64,000 bases of DNA, taken from Streptomyces sp. NRRL S-37. GTDB taxonomy: Bacteria > Actinomycetota > Actinomycetes > Streptomycetales > Streptomycetaceae. Shown piece after piece: positions 32,727 through 40,623 of the stretch. The notes under the pieces are model-generated. The model did no database searches and was not told the DNA's origin. It saw only the letters and a program-made list of their open reading frames with translations. The translations under genes were made by a program, and so were the position numbers. Position 1 is the stretch's first letter. Every line of letters starts with the position of its first letter. The stretch is taken from positions 372,001 to 436,000 of the forward strand of contig NZ_JOIZ01000001.1 in the NCBI RefSeq assembly GCF_000721605.1, written 5' to 3'.

Positions 32727-35156
32727 TCAGTCCTCGTGGCCGAGCTGGAGGTCGCGTTCCGTGCGGCCTCCGCCGGCCATCTGGAGCACGGTCGCGACCG
32801 GCGGGTAACCGGCGGCGATGACGGTGTACTCACCGGACGACAGGTCGACGAAGCGGAAGATGCCGTCAGGTCCGGTGGTGAGGGTGTCGACGACGTTGCC
32901 CGCCGCGTCCAGCAGGGTCACGCGGGCCTCCTCCACGGGCCGTCCGCCGCCGGCCCGCACGGTGCCGCGCAGCACCGCGCCACCGGCCAGTTCGACGTCC
33001 TGACGGGTCTCGCGGGCGGCCTGGACGGTGACGGGGAGGGCGGCCGGACGGAAGGCGGGCGCGCTCGCGGCGAGGGTGTACTCCCCGGCCACCAGCTCGC
33101 TGATGACATAGCCGCCCTCCCGGCCGCTGCGGGTGCTGGCGACGACCTCCCCGTGGACGTTGGTGAGGGTGACGGCGGCGTCCCGCACCGGGGTGCCGTC
33201 GGCGGTGACGACGCTGCCGGCGAGACGGCCCGCGCCGCCGAGGACGACATCGAGTTCGACGGGCCGCTCGCCGACGGTCACGGAGACCGCCTGCGGCTGG
33301 TGACCGCCGGCGGCGGCGATCAGGACGTACGACCCCGGTCCCGGCGTGGCCAGCGCGTACCGCCCGTCCTCGCCGCTGGCGCCCCGTCCGGTCTGCTGTC
33401 CGGTGACGTCGATGAGGGTGAGCGCGGCGCGCGGTACGACGGTCCCGTCGGGGTGCTGCACGGTCCCGCAGACGGGGATGCCGCCTGTGTGCGGGGAGCG
33501 GGGCGGGGCGGGGGTCCCCCCGTTCGGGGAGTGGGGGCGCGCGTGCGGCACCTGTGCCGTGAGGTCGGCGGGGTCGGCGGTGGGGGCGTGGTGGGACACC
33601 AGTGGTCTCTCCTTGAGGAAGAAGGCGATGAGCAGGCCGAGGACGAGCACCGGCACCAGGTGGAGGAAGATGCGCGGCATGGCGTCGGCGTAGGCCTGCA
33701 CATAGGCGTCGCGCAGCCCGGGCGGCAGCGCGTGGACGAACTCGGGGGTGATCGACTCGGCGGCCGGCGGCCCGCTGCCCGCGTGCGCGGGGAGGCGCTC
33801 GTCGAGCGCGTCGGCGAGCCGGCCGGCGAAGAGGGTGCCGAAGACGGCGGCGCCGACGCTGCCGCCGATCTGCCGGAAGAAGTTGTTGGCGCTGGTGGCG
33901 GTACCGAGGTCGGCGGGGCGCACGGAGTTCTGCACGGCGAGGATCAGCACCGGCATCACCATGCCGATGCCGGCGCCGAGGACGGCCATCCAGAGGCTGT
34001 AGTGCAGCCGGGGCGTGCCGGTCTCCAGACGGGACAGCAGCCACATGCCGACGACGGAGAGGGCGGAGCCGACGACGGGGTGCCAACGGTAGCGGCCGGT
34101 ACGGCTGATGAGCTGCCCGGAGACGATCGAGGCGCCGACGATGCCGCCCGTCATGGGCAGCATCAGCAGTCCGGACTCGGTGGCGGAGGCCCCCTCGACC
34201 ATCTGGAGATAGGTCGGCAGGTAACTGGCGGCGCCGAACAGGGCGACGCCGGTCACCAGCCCCACCAGGCCGCTGACGTTGAAAACGGAGTCCCGGAACA
34301 GCCGCAGCGGGATGAGGGGTTCGGCGGCGAAGCGCTCGACGACGAGGAAGAGGACGGTGGTGACGGCGGCGCCCGCGCCGAGTCCGAGCACGACCCGGGA
34401 GTCCCAGGCGTACTCGGTGCCGCCCCAACCGGTCAGCAGCACCAGGCAGGTGGAGGCGGCGGCCAGCAGCAGGGCGCCGAGGACGTCGAAGCGGCCCCGT
34501 GCGGCCGGCTTGGGGAGTCTGAGCGCCAGGGCGACGACGGCCATGGTGACGAGGCCGAAGGGGACGTTGACGTAGAAGCACCAGCGCCAGGAGAGGTGGT
34601 CGGTGAAGTAGCCGCCGAGCAGCGGCCCGGCGACGGACGCGAGGCCGAAGGCGGCGCCGATCAGTCCCATGAAGCGCCCGCGCCGGCGCGCGGGCACGAT
34701 GTCCGCGATGATCGCCTGAACGCCGGTCAGCAGGCCGCCCGCGCCGACGCCCTGCACCGCGCGGCAGGCGATCAGCTCGTCCATGGTGGACGCGCGGCCC
34801 GCCAGCGCGGAGCCGACGACGAACACGAGGATCGCGAACTGGAAGACGCCCTTGCGGCCGAACAGGTCGCCGAGCTTTCCGTAGACCGGCAGTCCGACGG
34901 TGGCGGTGAGCAGATAGGCGGTGATCGTCCAGGACATCCGGTCCAGGCCGTGCAGCTCGCCGACGATCCCCGGGAGCGCGGTGGCGACGATCATCTGCTC
35001 CAGGGCGGCGAGGAGCAGTGCGAGCATCAGCGCGAGGAAGACCAGCCGGACCCGGCGCGGGCTCAGGCCCTGCTCCACGGCCGGTGCCGGGGGCGGCGGG
35101 CCCCCGGCCGGTGGTGCCGTGGCCGGCTCGTCCTGCGTCAGAGTGATCCCGCCCAC
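32727..35156 (-). CDS. DHA2-family MFS transporter fused to three carboxypeptidase-regulatory repeats
   Basis: An 809-aa protein. Residues about 30-545 form a 14-segment DHA2 (EmrB/QacA) drug exporter: [37 protein letters not shown] (motif A), [38 protein letters not shown] (motif C) and [12 protein letters not shown]. After a Pro-rich linker, three CarboxypepD_reg-like beta repeats follow, each with a G.V...DG.P...A.VTL core and an (S/T)GxDGxYxL-type turn and ending in GEYTLAA-like text. The GTG at 35156 has a GGGGAG site. Fusion of a drug exporter to these repeats is unusual. Confidence 0.85.
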   Translation of the reverse strand: MGGITLTQDEPATAPPAGGPPPPAPAVEQGLSPRRVRLVFLALMLALLLAALEQMIVATALPGIVGELHGLDRMSWTITAYLLTATVGLPVYGKLGDLFGRKGVFQFAILVFVVGSALAGRASTMDELIACRAVQGVGAGGLLTGVQAIIADIVPARRRGRFMGLIGAAFGLASVAGPLLGGYFTDHLSWRWCFYVNVPFGLVTMAVVALALRLPKPAARGRFDVLGALLLAAASTCLVLLTGWGGTEYAWDSRVVLGLGAGAAVTTVLFLVVERFAAEPLIPLRLFRDSVFNVSGLVGLVTGVALFGAASYLPTYLQMVEGASATESGLLMLPMTGGIVGASIVSGQLISRTGRYRWHPVVGSALSVVGMWLLSRLETGTPRLHYSLWMAVLGAGIGMVMPVLILAVQNSVRPADLGTATSANNFFRQIGGSVGAAVFGTLFAGRLADALDERLPAHAGSGPPAAESITPEFVHALPPGLRDAYVQAYADAMPRIFLHLVPVLVLGLLIAFFLKERPLVSHHAPTADPADLTAQVPHARPHSPNGGTPAPPRSPHTGGIPVCGTVQHPDGTVVPRAALTLIDVTGQQTGRGASGEDGRYALATPGPGSYVLIAAAGGHQPQAVSVTVGERPVELDVVLGGAGRLAGSVVTADGTPVRDAAVTLTNVHGEVVASTRSGREGGYVISELVAGEYTLAASAPAFRPAALPVTVQAARETRQDVELAGGAVLRGTVRAGGGRPVEEARVTLLDAAGNVVDTLTTGPDGIFRFVDLSSGEYTVIAAGYPPVATVLQMAGGGRTERDLQLGHED

Positions 35157-35226
35157 GTGCCGCTCCCCTCGTCGCACCGCCGGACAATTCCCGCGTAAAA
35201 GCGACAACTACGAGCAAGCGCGGTGA

Positions 35227-35293
35227 GTTACGGGACCGAGAAAGGCCGTAACGAGATCACTCGAAACGGTGAGAAGCCACCTCCGCACCGTTT
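35227..35293 (-). terminator. Paired hairpins downstream of the SRPBCC gene
   Basis: Read on the minus strand, the first hairpin pairs CTCGTAAACGGTG with CACCGTTTCGAG (one bulge) and the second pairs GTTACGG with CCGTAAC. There is no T-run, as is often so in Streptomyces. They lie between the SRPBCC stop (35312) and the transporter start (35156), so they could end one transcript or act as an operator of the next. Confidence 0.5.
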
Positions 35294-35311
35294 ACGAGGC
35301 TTTGCCACCCC

Positions 35312-35755
35312 TCACTTCTCGACCTCCGCGGCCAACTTGGCCAGCAGGGCGTCGTAGATACGGGCGAGGCCCTTGGGCGCGAAGGTCTTCTCGAAGAAGC
35401 CGCCGATGCCGCCGGCGCCGTTCCAGACGGTGGTCACCACGACGCGGGAGCGGCCCTCACCGGCCGGGGTGACCCGCCAGGTGGTGACCATGGAGGAGTT
35501 GCGGTCCTTCTCGACCAGTTCGCCGTCGGTCGGCTCGGTGACCTCCAGGAGGCAGTCGCGCACGCGCTTGCTGGTGGCCTGGAGCTTCCAGTGCACGAGG
35601 GTGCCCTCGCCGTCGCCGCCCTCGCGGACCTCGTACTCGCTGTACTGCTCGGGCAGTACCTTCCCGCGGGTGCCGCTGTAGTCGGCGAGGGCGTCGAACA
35701 CCGTCTCCGCGTCCGCCGCGACGATCCGCTCCGTAGTGGCCTCGACCTGCGCCAT
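35312..35755 (-). CDS. SRPBCC (START/polyketide-cyclase-like) family protein
   Basis: A 147-aa single-domain protein. VEATTERIVAADAETVFDAL opens the fold and GGFFEKTFAPKGLARIYDALLAKLA is the long C-terminal helix. The family binds lipids or other hydrophobic ligands in a deep pocket. Ligand and partner are unknown. It is divergent from the radical SAM gene. Confidence 0.82.
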   Translation of the reverse strand: MAQVEATTERIVAADAETVFDALADYSGTRGKVLPEQYSEYEVREGGDGEGTLVHWKLQATSKRVRDCLLEVTEPTDGELVEKDRNSSMVTTWRVTPAGEGRSRVVVTTVWNGAGGIGGFFEKTFAPKGLARIYDALLAKLAAEVEK

Positions 35756-35881
35756 CGCTTACCTCCAGGGCCTGGGTTCTCGGGGTCGGGGCAAGCCAAC
35801 CACCCCCGCGCCCGGCCGCCCAAATCGGGGGTCCGGATGTGATCGGGAGAGTGACCGAAGATGTCACTCGCACGATCAAGG

Positions 35882-35893
35882 GAACACTTGTTC
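35882..35893 (+). promoter_or_regulatory. LexA-like SOS box upstream of the radical SAM gene
   Basis: GAACACTTGTTC fits the core GAAC-N4-GTTC of the actinobacterial SOS box. It abuts a plausible -10 element TATTCT (35894-35899). The outer bases (G before, T after) deviate from the full TCGAAC/GTTCGA form, so the site may be weak. A repressor bound here would cover the promoter. Confidence 0.5.
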
Positions 35894-35926
35894 TATTCTG
35901 TGCCGCAGCGACACCGAGGAGGCGTC

Positions 35927-36964
35927 ATGCGCGGGGAGAACCTCTCACCGGACTCCGAACACAGCCGGGCCGGCACCGCCCTGTTCGACGCGGAGACGGT
36001 CACGACCCGCACCTTCGACACGCCCGAGTTCGCCGGAATCACCTTCCACGAGATCCGGGCCCGCTCCCTCGTCAACCGGGTGCCGGGGGCCTCCCGCATG
36101 CCGTTCGAGTGGACGGTGAACCCGTACCGCGGCTGCTCGCACGCGTGCGTCTACTGTTTCGCCCGCAAGTCCCACGGTCATCTGGACCTCGACACCGGCC
36201 TCGGCTTCGACAGCCAGATCGTGGTGAAGACGAACGCACCCGAGCTGCTGCGCCACCGGCTGGCCTCCCCCGGCTGGCAGGGCGAGCACATAGCGCTGGG
36301 CACCGACGTCGACTGCTACCAGAGCGCGGAGGGCCACTACCGGCTGATGCCGGGCATCCTCGCCGCCCTGCGCGACCACGCCAACCCGTTCTCGATCCTC
36401 ACCAAGGGCACGCTGATCCTGCGGGACCTGCCGCTGCTGAGGCAGGCCGCCGAGGTGACCGATGTGGGCGTCTCGGTCTCGGTCGGGTTCACCGACGACA
36501 AGCTGTGGCGGACGGTCGAGCCGGGCGCTCCGGCACCGGAGCGGCGCCTCGACGTGGTCCGGACGTTCACCGGGCACGGCATCGCCTGCGGGGTCCTGAT
36601 GGCGCCGGTGATCCCGTTCCTCGGTGACCGCCCCGACCAACTGCGGGCGACCGTGCGGGCCGTCGCGGCCTCGGGCGCCACCTCCGTCACCCCGCTGGTG
36701 CTGCATCTGCGGCCGGGCGCCCGCGAGTGGTTCATGGCCTGGCTCGGGCGGCACCATCCGTACCTGGTGGCCCGCTACCGGCGGCTGTACGCGGACGGCG
36801 CCTACGCCCCGAAGTGGTACCAGCGCCGCATCACCCGGCAGGTGCACGAGCTGGCCCAGGAGTACGGCATCGGCCCCGCCCGCGCGCAGACGGCCCGCCG
36901 GATCCGCGCCGCCGGGCCGGCCGGGTCCCCAGTGGCCGAACCGACCCAACTGACGCTCCTTTAA
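35927..36964 (+). CDS. Radical SAM protein, Rv2578c family (SplB-like)
   Basis: A 345-aa protein. NPYRGCSHACVYCFARKSHG contains the CxxxCxxC motif for the 4Fe-4S cluster. ILTKGTLILRDLPLLRQAAE and GIACGVLMAPVIPFLGD continue the radical SAM barrel, and a family C-terminal extension of about 70 residues follows. The family resembles spore photoproduct lyase; its reaction is unproven. The ATG has an ideal GAGGAGG site 5 nt away. The upstream SOS-like box suggests DNA-damage control. Confidence 0.87.
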   Translation: MRGENLSPDSEHSRAGTALFDAETVTTRTFDTPEFAGITFHEIRARSLVNRVPGASRMPFEWTVNPYRGCSHACVYCFARKSHGHLDLDTGLGFDSQIVVKTNAPELLRHRLASPGWQGEHIALGTDVDCYQSAEGHYRLMPGILAALRDHANPFSILTKGTLILRDLPLLRQAAEVTDVGVSVSVGFTDDKLWRTVEPGAPAPERRLDVVRTFTGHGIACGVLMAPVIPFLGDRPDQLRATVRAVAASGATSVTPLVLHLRPGAREWFMAWLGRHHPYLVARYRRLYADGAYAPKWYQRRITRQVHELAQEYGIGPARAQTARRIRAAGPAGSPVAEPTQLTLL

Positions 36965-37103
36965 GAGCGTTCGAGCGCTTCCGGCGATCCGATCGGGTCA
37001 AGAATCAACAGAACATGTTCGGATGCGGCCCCACATCGGGACGATGCCGCGTGAACCGTGAGCCCCGCGGTCCGCAGCACCTCCGTCCCGGGAGGACCCC
37101 GTC

Positions 37104-38684
37104 ATGAGAAGAAGCGCAGCCGTGCTGTGCGGTGCCGCCGTCGTCCTGGCCGGAAGCCTCACGGCCGCGCCCGCCCAGGCCGGCGCCCCGCGCGCCGCGG
37201 AGACCTTCCACGCCGCGCGACCCGTGTGGAAGGAGTGCGGCACCGACGACTACCCGGCGCTGCAGTGCGCGTCCGTCGAGGTGCCGCTCGACCACACCGA
37301 GCCCGCCGGGCGGAGGATCACGCTGGCGCTGTCCCGCGTCCCGCACACCGCACAGCGGTACCAGGGCCCCCTGCTGGTGAACCCGGGCGGCCCCGGCGGC
37401 AGCGGTCTGACGCTCGCCGGGTTCGTCGCGGCGGCGCTGCCGAAGGAGGTGGCCGCCCAGTACGACGTCATCGGCTTCGACCCGCGCGGGGTGGGCGCCA
37501 GCGAGCCGGCGCTGGACTGCGCGCCGGACCACTTCGGCCCGGTGCGCCCGGACCCGGTGCCGACCTCGCCCGAGGTCGAACGGGCCAACCTGGCGCGCGT
37601 GCGGTCCTTCGCCGCGGCCTGCGGACGCGCGTACGCGGATCTGCTGCCGTACATCGACACGGGCGGCACGGTGCGCGACATGGACGTGATCCGGCGGGCG
37701 CTGGGCGCGGAGAAGCTCAGCTACTTCGGCTACTCCTACGGCACCTATCTGGGCGCCGTCTACGCGAAACTGTTCCCTCAGCGGGTGCGGCGCCTGGTCC
37801 TGGACTCGGTCGTCGACCCCACCGAGGTCTGGTACGACGCCAATCTGAACTAGGACCACGCGTTCAACGACCGCCACCGCGCCTTCCTGGCCTGGGTCGC
37901 CGCGTACGACTCGGCGTACGGGCTGGGCACCGACCCGGAGAAGCTCGAGACCGCCTGGTACGCGATGCGCGCGGCCCTGAAGAAGGACCCGGCCGGTGGG
38001 AAGGTGGGTGCCGCCGAACTGGAGGACACCTACCTCCCGGGCGGCTACTACAACGGCTACTGGCCCTATCTCGCGGAGGCGTTCTCGGCGTACGTGAACG
38101 AGCGGGACGCCGAGCCGCTGATCGAGGCGTACGAGAACTTCGGCGCGGGCGACGCCGCCGGCGGCAACGGCTACAGCGTCTACACCGCGGTGCAGTGCCG
38201 GGACGCCGCCTGGCCGCGTGACTGGCGGCAGTGGCGCAAGGACCACTGGGAGGTGTACGAGCGGGCGCCCTTCATGGCCTGGAACAACGCCTGGTACAAC
38301 GCGCCGTGCGCGTTCTGGCCGGCCGAGTCCCTTCACCCGGAACGCGTCCGCAACCACAAGCTGCCGCCGGCTCTCCTGTTCCAGGCGACGCACGACGCGG
38401 CCACCCCGTACCAGGGCGGTGTCACCGTCCACCGGCTGCTGGCGCGCTCCGCCCTGGTGGTCGAGTCGGGCGGCGGCAACCACGGCGTCACGCTGAGCGG
38501 GAACGCCTGCCTGGACCGGCATCTGGCGGCCTATCTGGCCGACGGGACCGTGCCGCGCGGGAGCGGCGGCGAGGCCGACGCGGTGTGCGCGGCGCTGCCC
38601 GACCCCGAGCCGCTGACGTCGAAGGCGGCACCGACGTCGGCGCGCGGTTCGACCCTGCACGGCCTGCTCGGCTTCCGGAGCTGA
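37104..38684 (+). pseudogene. Secreted alpha/beta hydrolase (tripeptidyl aminopeptidase-like) interrupted by an amber codon
   Basis: One reading frame of 527 codons is broken by TAG at 37851-37853 (codon 250). The first half has a signal peptide (RRSAAVLCGAAVVLAGSLTA, then APAQA), the oxyanion segment VNPGGPGGSGLT and the nucleophile elbow YFGYSYGTYLG. The second half, in the same frame, carries FQATHDAATPYQGG (Asp) and GGGNHGVTLSG (His). So the stop separates the Ser from the Asp and His. The surrounding text, NLN(stop)DHAFNDRHRAF, fits a CAG-to-TAG change. Homologues are secreted mycelium-associated peptidases (SlpD/E, TAP). No ribosome-binding site for a separate second half is evident. 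Confidence 0.85.
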
Positions 38685-38737
38685 GGCCTGACGGCCCGTC
38701 GGGACGGACTGTCGTACCCGTGGTCCATCATGAACGC

Positions 38738-39136
38738 ATGAGCGACCTGACCCGTATCCCCGCCCCCGACGGCGTGGCCCCCGCGGCCCAGTACACCCAC
38801 GTGGTGACGGGCACCGGCCGCTTCGTCGCCGTCTCCGGCCAGCTCGCCCTGGACGAGGAGGGCCGGCTCGTCGGCGAGGGCGACGCCGGGGCCCAGGCCC
38901 GCCAGGTGTTCGAGAACCTGCGGCGCTGTCTGGCCGCCGCCGGGGCGACCTTCGACGACGTGGTGAAGCTGACCTTCTTCGTCACGGACATGGCGCACAT
39001 GCCGGCCATCCGCGCGGTCCGCGCCGAGCACATACCCGACGACCGGCTGCCGGCCGCGTCCGCCGTCCAGGTCGCCGGCCTGGTCCGCCCGGAGTTCCTG
39101 ATGGAGATCGAGGCGTTCGCGGTGGTGGCGGCGTGA
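38738..39136 (+). CDS. RidA family protein
   Basis: A 132-aa protein of the RidA/YjgF trimeric family, related to 2-aminoacrylate deaminases. FVAVSGQLALDEEGRLVGEG and QVFENLRRCLAAAGATFDDV, then VKLTFFVTDMAHMPAIRAVR and AASAVQVAGLVRPEFLMEIE cover the fold; the RidA Arg is at AIRAVR or LVRPE. It probably hydrolyses reactive enamine/imine intermediates. The stop overlaps the start of the next acetyltransferase. Confidence 0.85.
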   Translation: MSDLTRIPAPDGVAPAAQYTHVVTGTGRFVAVSGQLALDEEGRLVGEGDAGAQARQVFENLRRCLAAAGATFDDVVKLTFFVTDMAHMPAIRAVRAEHIPDDRLPAASAVQVAGLVRPEFLMEIEAFAVVAA

Positions 39137-39660
39137 GCGGCTTCCCGCCGCGCGCGATGACGGTGGACGACTGCGACCGCGTGGCCGCGCTACGGATACG
39201 GGGCTGGCGGCACGCCTACCGGGGGCTCGTCCCGCAGCCGTATCTCGACGGCCTCGACATCGCGGCGGACGCCGAGCGGCACCGCGCCCGTCTGGCCGAC
39301 GGTGACGGCAGCGTGGTGAACCTCGTCGCCGAGACCGACGGGGGTGAGCTCGCCGGGTGGGCCGCGTTCGGCCCCTACCGGGACGGTGATGTGCGCACCG
39401 GGGACGCCGAGTTGTACGCCCTGTACCTGTCCCCCGAGCACATCGGCCGGGGCATGGGGCGGACGCTGCTCACCGAGGCGGTCCGCCGCTGCGCCGCCGC
39501 CGGCCACGAGCGCATGTACCTGTGGGTCCTCAAGGGCAACACCCGCGCCCGCCGTTTCTACGAGCGTGCGGGGTTCGGGGCGGACGGGGCGGAGGAGCCC
39601 TTCGAGGTGACCGGCGTGCTGGTGCCCGAGGTGCGGTACGCGCGGGAGCTCACCGGCTGA
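39133..39660 (+). CDS. GNAT acetyltransferase
   Basis: A 175-aa GNAT protein with a GTG start overlapping the RidA stop. DAELYALYLSPEHIGRGMGRTLL is motif A with the acetyl-CoA pyrophosphate loop (RGxGR/A in the form GRGMGR). YLWVLKGNTRARRFYERAGF is motif B. Substrate is unknown. Confidence 0.87.
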   Translation: MSGFPPRAMTVDDCDRVAALRIRGWRHAYRGLVPQPYLDGLDIAADAERHRARLADGDGSVVNLVAETDGGELAGWAAFGPYRDGDVRTGDAELYALYLSPEHIGRGMGRTLLTEAVRRCAAAGHERMYLWVLKGNTRARRFYERAGFGADGAEEPFEVTGVLVPEVRYARELTG

Positions 39661-39666
39661 CACCTC

Positions 39667-40242
39667 CTAGCGCGGCCGGGGGATGCGGGCCAGGGCGTGG
39701 ACCGCCGCCTCGGCCAGGGCCGGGTGGGCGAGGGCTTCGTTCAGTACGGGTTCGGCGCGCGGGTCGCCGAGTTCGCCCAGTCCCTCCACGCAGGCCAGCG
39801 CGACCCGGCGATAGGGGTCGTGGGGGTTCAGTCGTCGCCGCAGCGTGGTGATCAGGGCGGGGACCGTCTCGGGGGCGCGCAGTGCGGTGAGCAGGCGGAC
39901 CGGGTGCAGGGCGTAGGCGACGCGGAGTTCGTTGGTGGCGAGGGCGGCGGCGGCGCGGGCGGTGCGCGGGTCGCCGAGGCGGGCGAGGGCGTGGGCGGCG
40001 GAGGCGCAGCGCGGCGGGTCGCGGTGGTTGAGGAGGAGCACGAGTGCCTCGAAGGCCCTGCGGTCCCCCGCCAGTCCCAGCCGGAACGCGGCCAGTTCGC
40101 GGGCCCAGAGCGGTTGTCCCGGTGCGGTGAGGACGCCGGCCAGGGTGTCGGGGTCGTCCGTGGCCAGGAGACGGTCGTACGCCGTCGATCCGCCCGACTC
40201 CGTCCGTAAGCGCTCCGTGAGTGATCGCAACTCTTCGTCCAT
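39667..40242 (-). CDS. HEAT-repeat protein
   Basis: A 191-aa all-helical protein. Repeats resembling HEAT units run WARELAAFRLGLAGDRRAFE, CASAAHALARLGDPRTARAA, YRRVALACVEGLGELGDPRA and LAEAAVHALARI. Such solenoids bind proteins or nucleic acids; the partner is unknown. It ends against the GNAT gene on the other strand with a gap of only 6 nt and diverges from the hydroxyacyl-CoA dehydrogenase at 40624. Confidence 0.75.
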   Translation of the reverse strand: MDEELRSLTERLRTESGGSTAYDRLLATDDPDTLAGVLTAPGQPLWARELAAFRLGLAGDRRAFEALVLLLNHRDPPRCASAAHALARLGDPRTARAAAALATNELRVAYALHPVRLLTALRAPETVPALITTLRRRLNPHDPYRRVALACVEGLGELGDPRAEPVLNEALAHPALAEAAVHALARIPRPR

Positions 40243-40307
40243 GGTTGAGAGGTTAGGGGTGTGCGGGGCCGTCCGGGACGTACATCACAAAGCCGGGGAC
40301 TGGCGCG

Positions 40308-40352
40308 CTCGTTACCCGCGAGTTAAGCTCAGACGAGCGAGTTACCCACTCG
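40308..40352. promoter_or_regulatory. Two operator-like inverted repeats 30 bp apart
   Basis: Site 1 is CTCG-TTACCCG-CGAG (40308-40322); site 2 is CGAGT-TACCC-ACTCG (40338-40352). Both contain GTTACCC, at 40311 and 40341, exactly 30 bp apart, which places them on the same face of the helix. A TetR regulator is encoded two genes downstream and could bind here. Confidence 0.5.
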
Positions 40353-40390
40353 CACCCTCCTCACGGCGGTCTGGTGACGCGGCCGCCGCT

Positions 40391-40427
40391 GGGGGCACCT
40401 CCCACGCCTTCGAGGCCGTGGGGGAGC
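40391..40427. repeat. Palindromic repeat element, intergenic copy
   Basis: GGGGGCACCTCCCACGCC, a short centre, then CCGTGGGGGAGC forms a hairpin. A near-identical 37-bp sequence lies at 56905-56941, inside the Ada-AlkA gene. The two copies differ only at the T/C in position 6, the loop and one stem base. Confidence 0.8.
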
Positions 40428-40623
40428 AGTCGGTTCGGTACCTCGTGTACCGCAGTACGGCTCGGCCCCGGGACAGGGCCGGTCGGATCCACCGTCGTTC
40501 ACCGACGGCACCGGGCGTGTGCGCTCGCAGCCCGGCCACACCCGCATCCCGCACGCACCCGGTGCGCCCTTCGGCGCACCCGGGCGTGTTTCCCGTCGTC
40601 ACCCTCATTCCTGGAGTCCCGCG

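Larger units (their letters stand above)
40243..40623. other. Divergent intergenic region between HEAT gene and hydroxyacyl-CoA dehydrogenase
   Basis: This 381-bp gap holds two operator-like inverted repeats (40308-40352), one copy of a palindromic repeat (40391-40427) and a hairpin at about 40558-40583, with GGCGCA pairing TGCGCC and a short T stretch after it. No open frame is convincing. Confidence 0.6.

Noticed and set aside
37011..37020. A second LexA box: GAACATGTTC near 37010
   Set aside because: The two halves are separated by 2 bases, not 4, so it does not fit the SOS-box spacing.
37965..38684. A separate downstream gene in the split hydrolase
   Set aside because: The only in-frame ATG lies inside the hydrolase fold, has no ribosome-binding site, and the frame continues straight from the first half.
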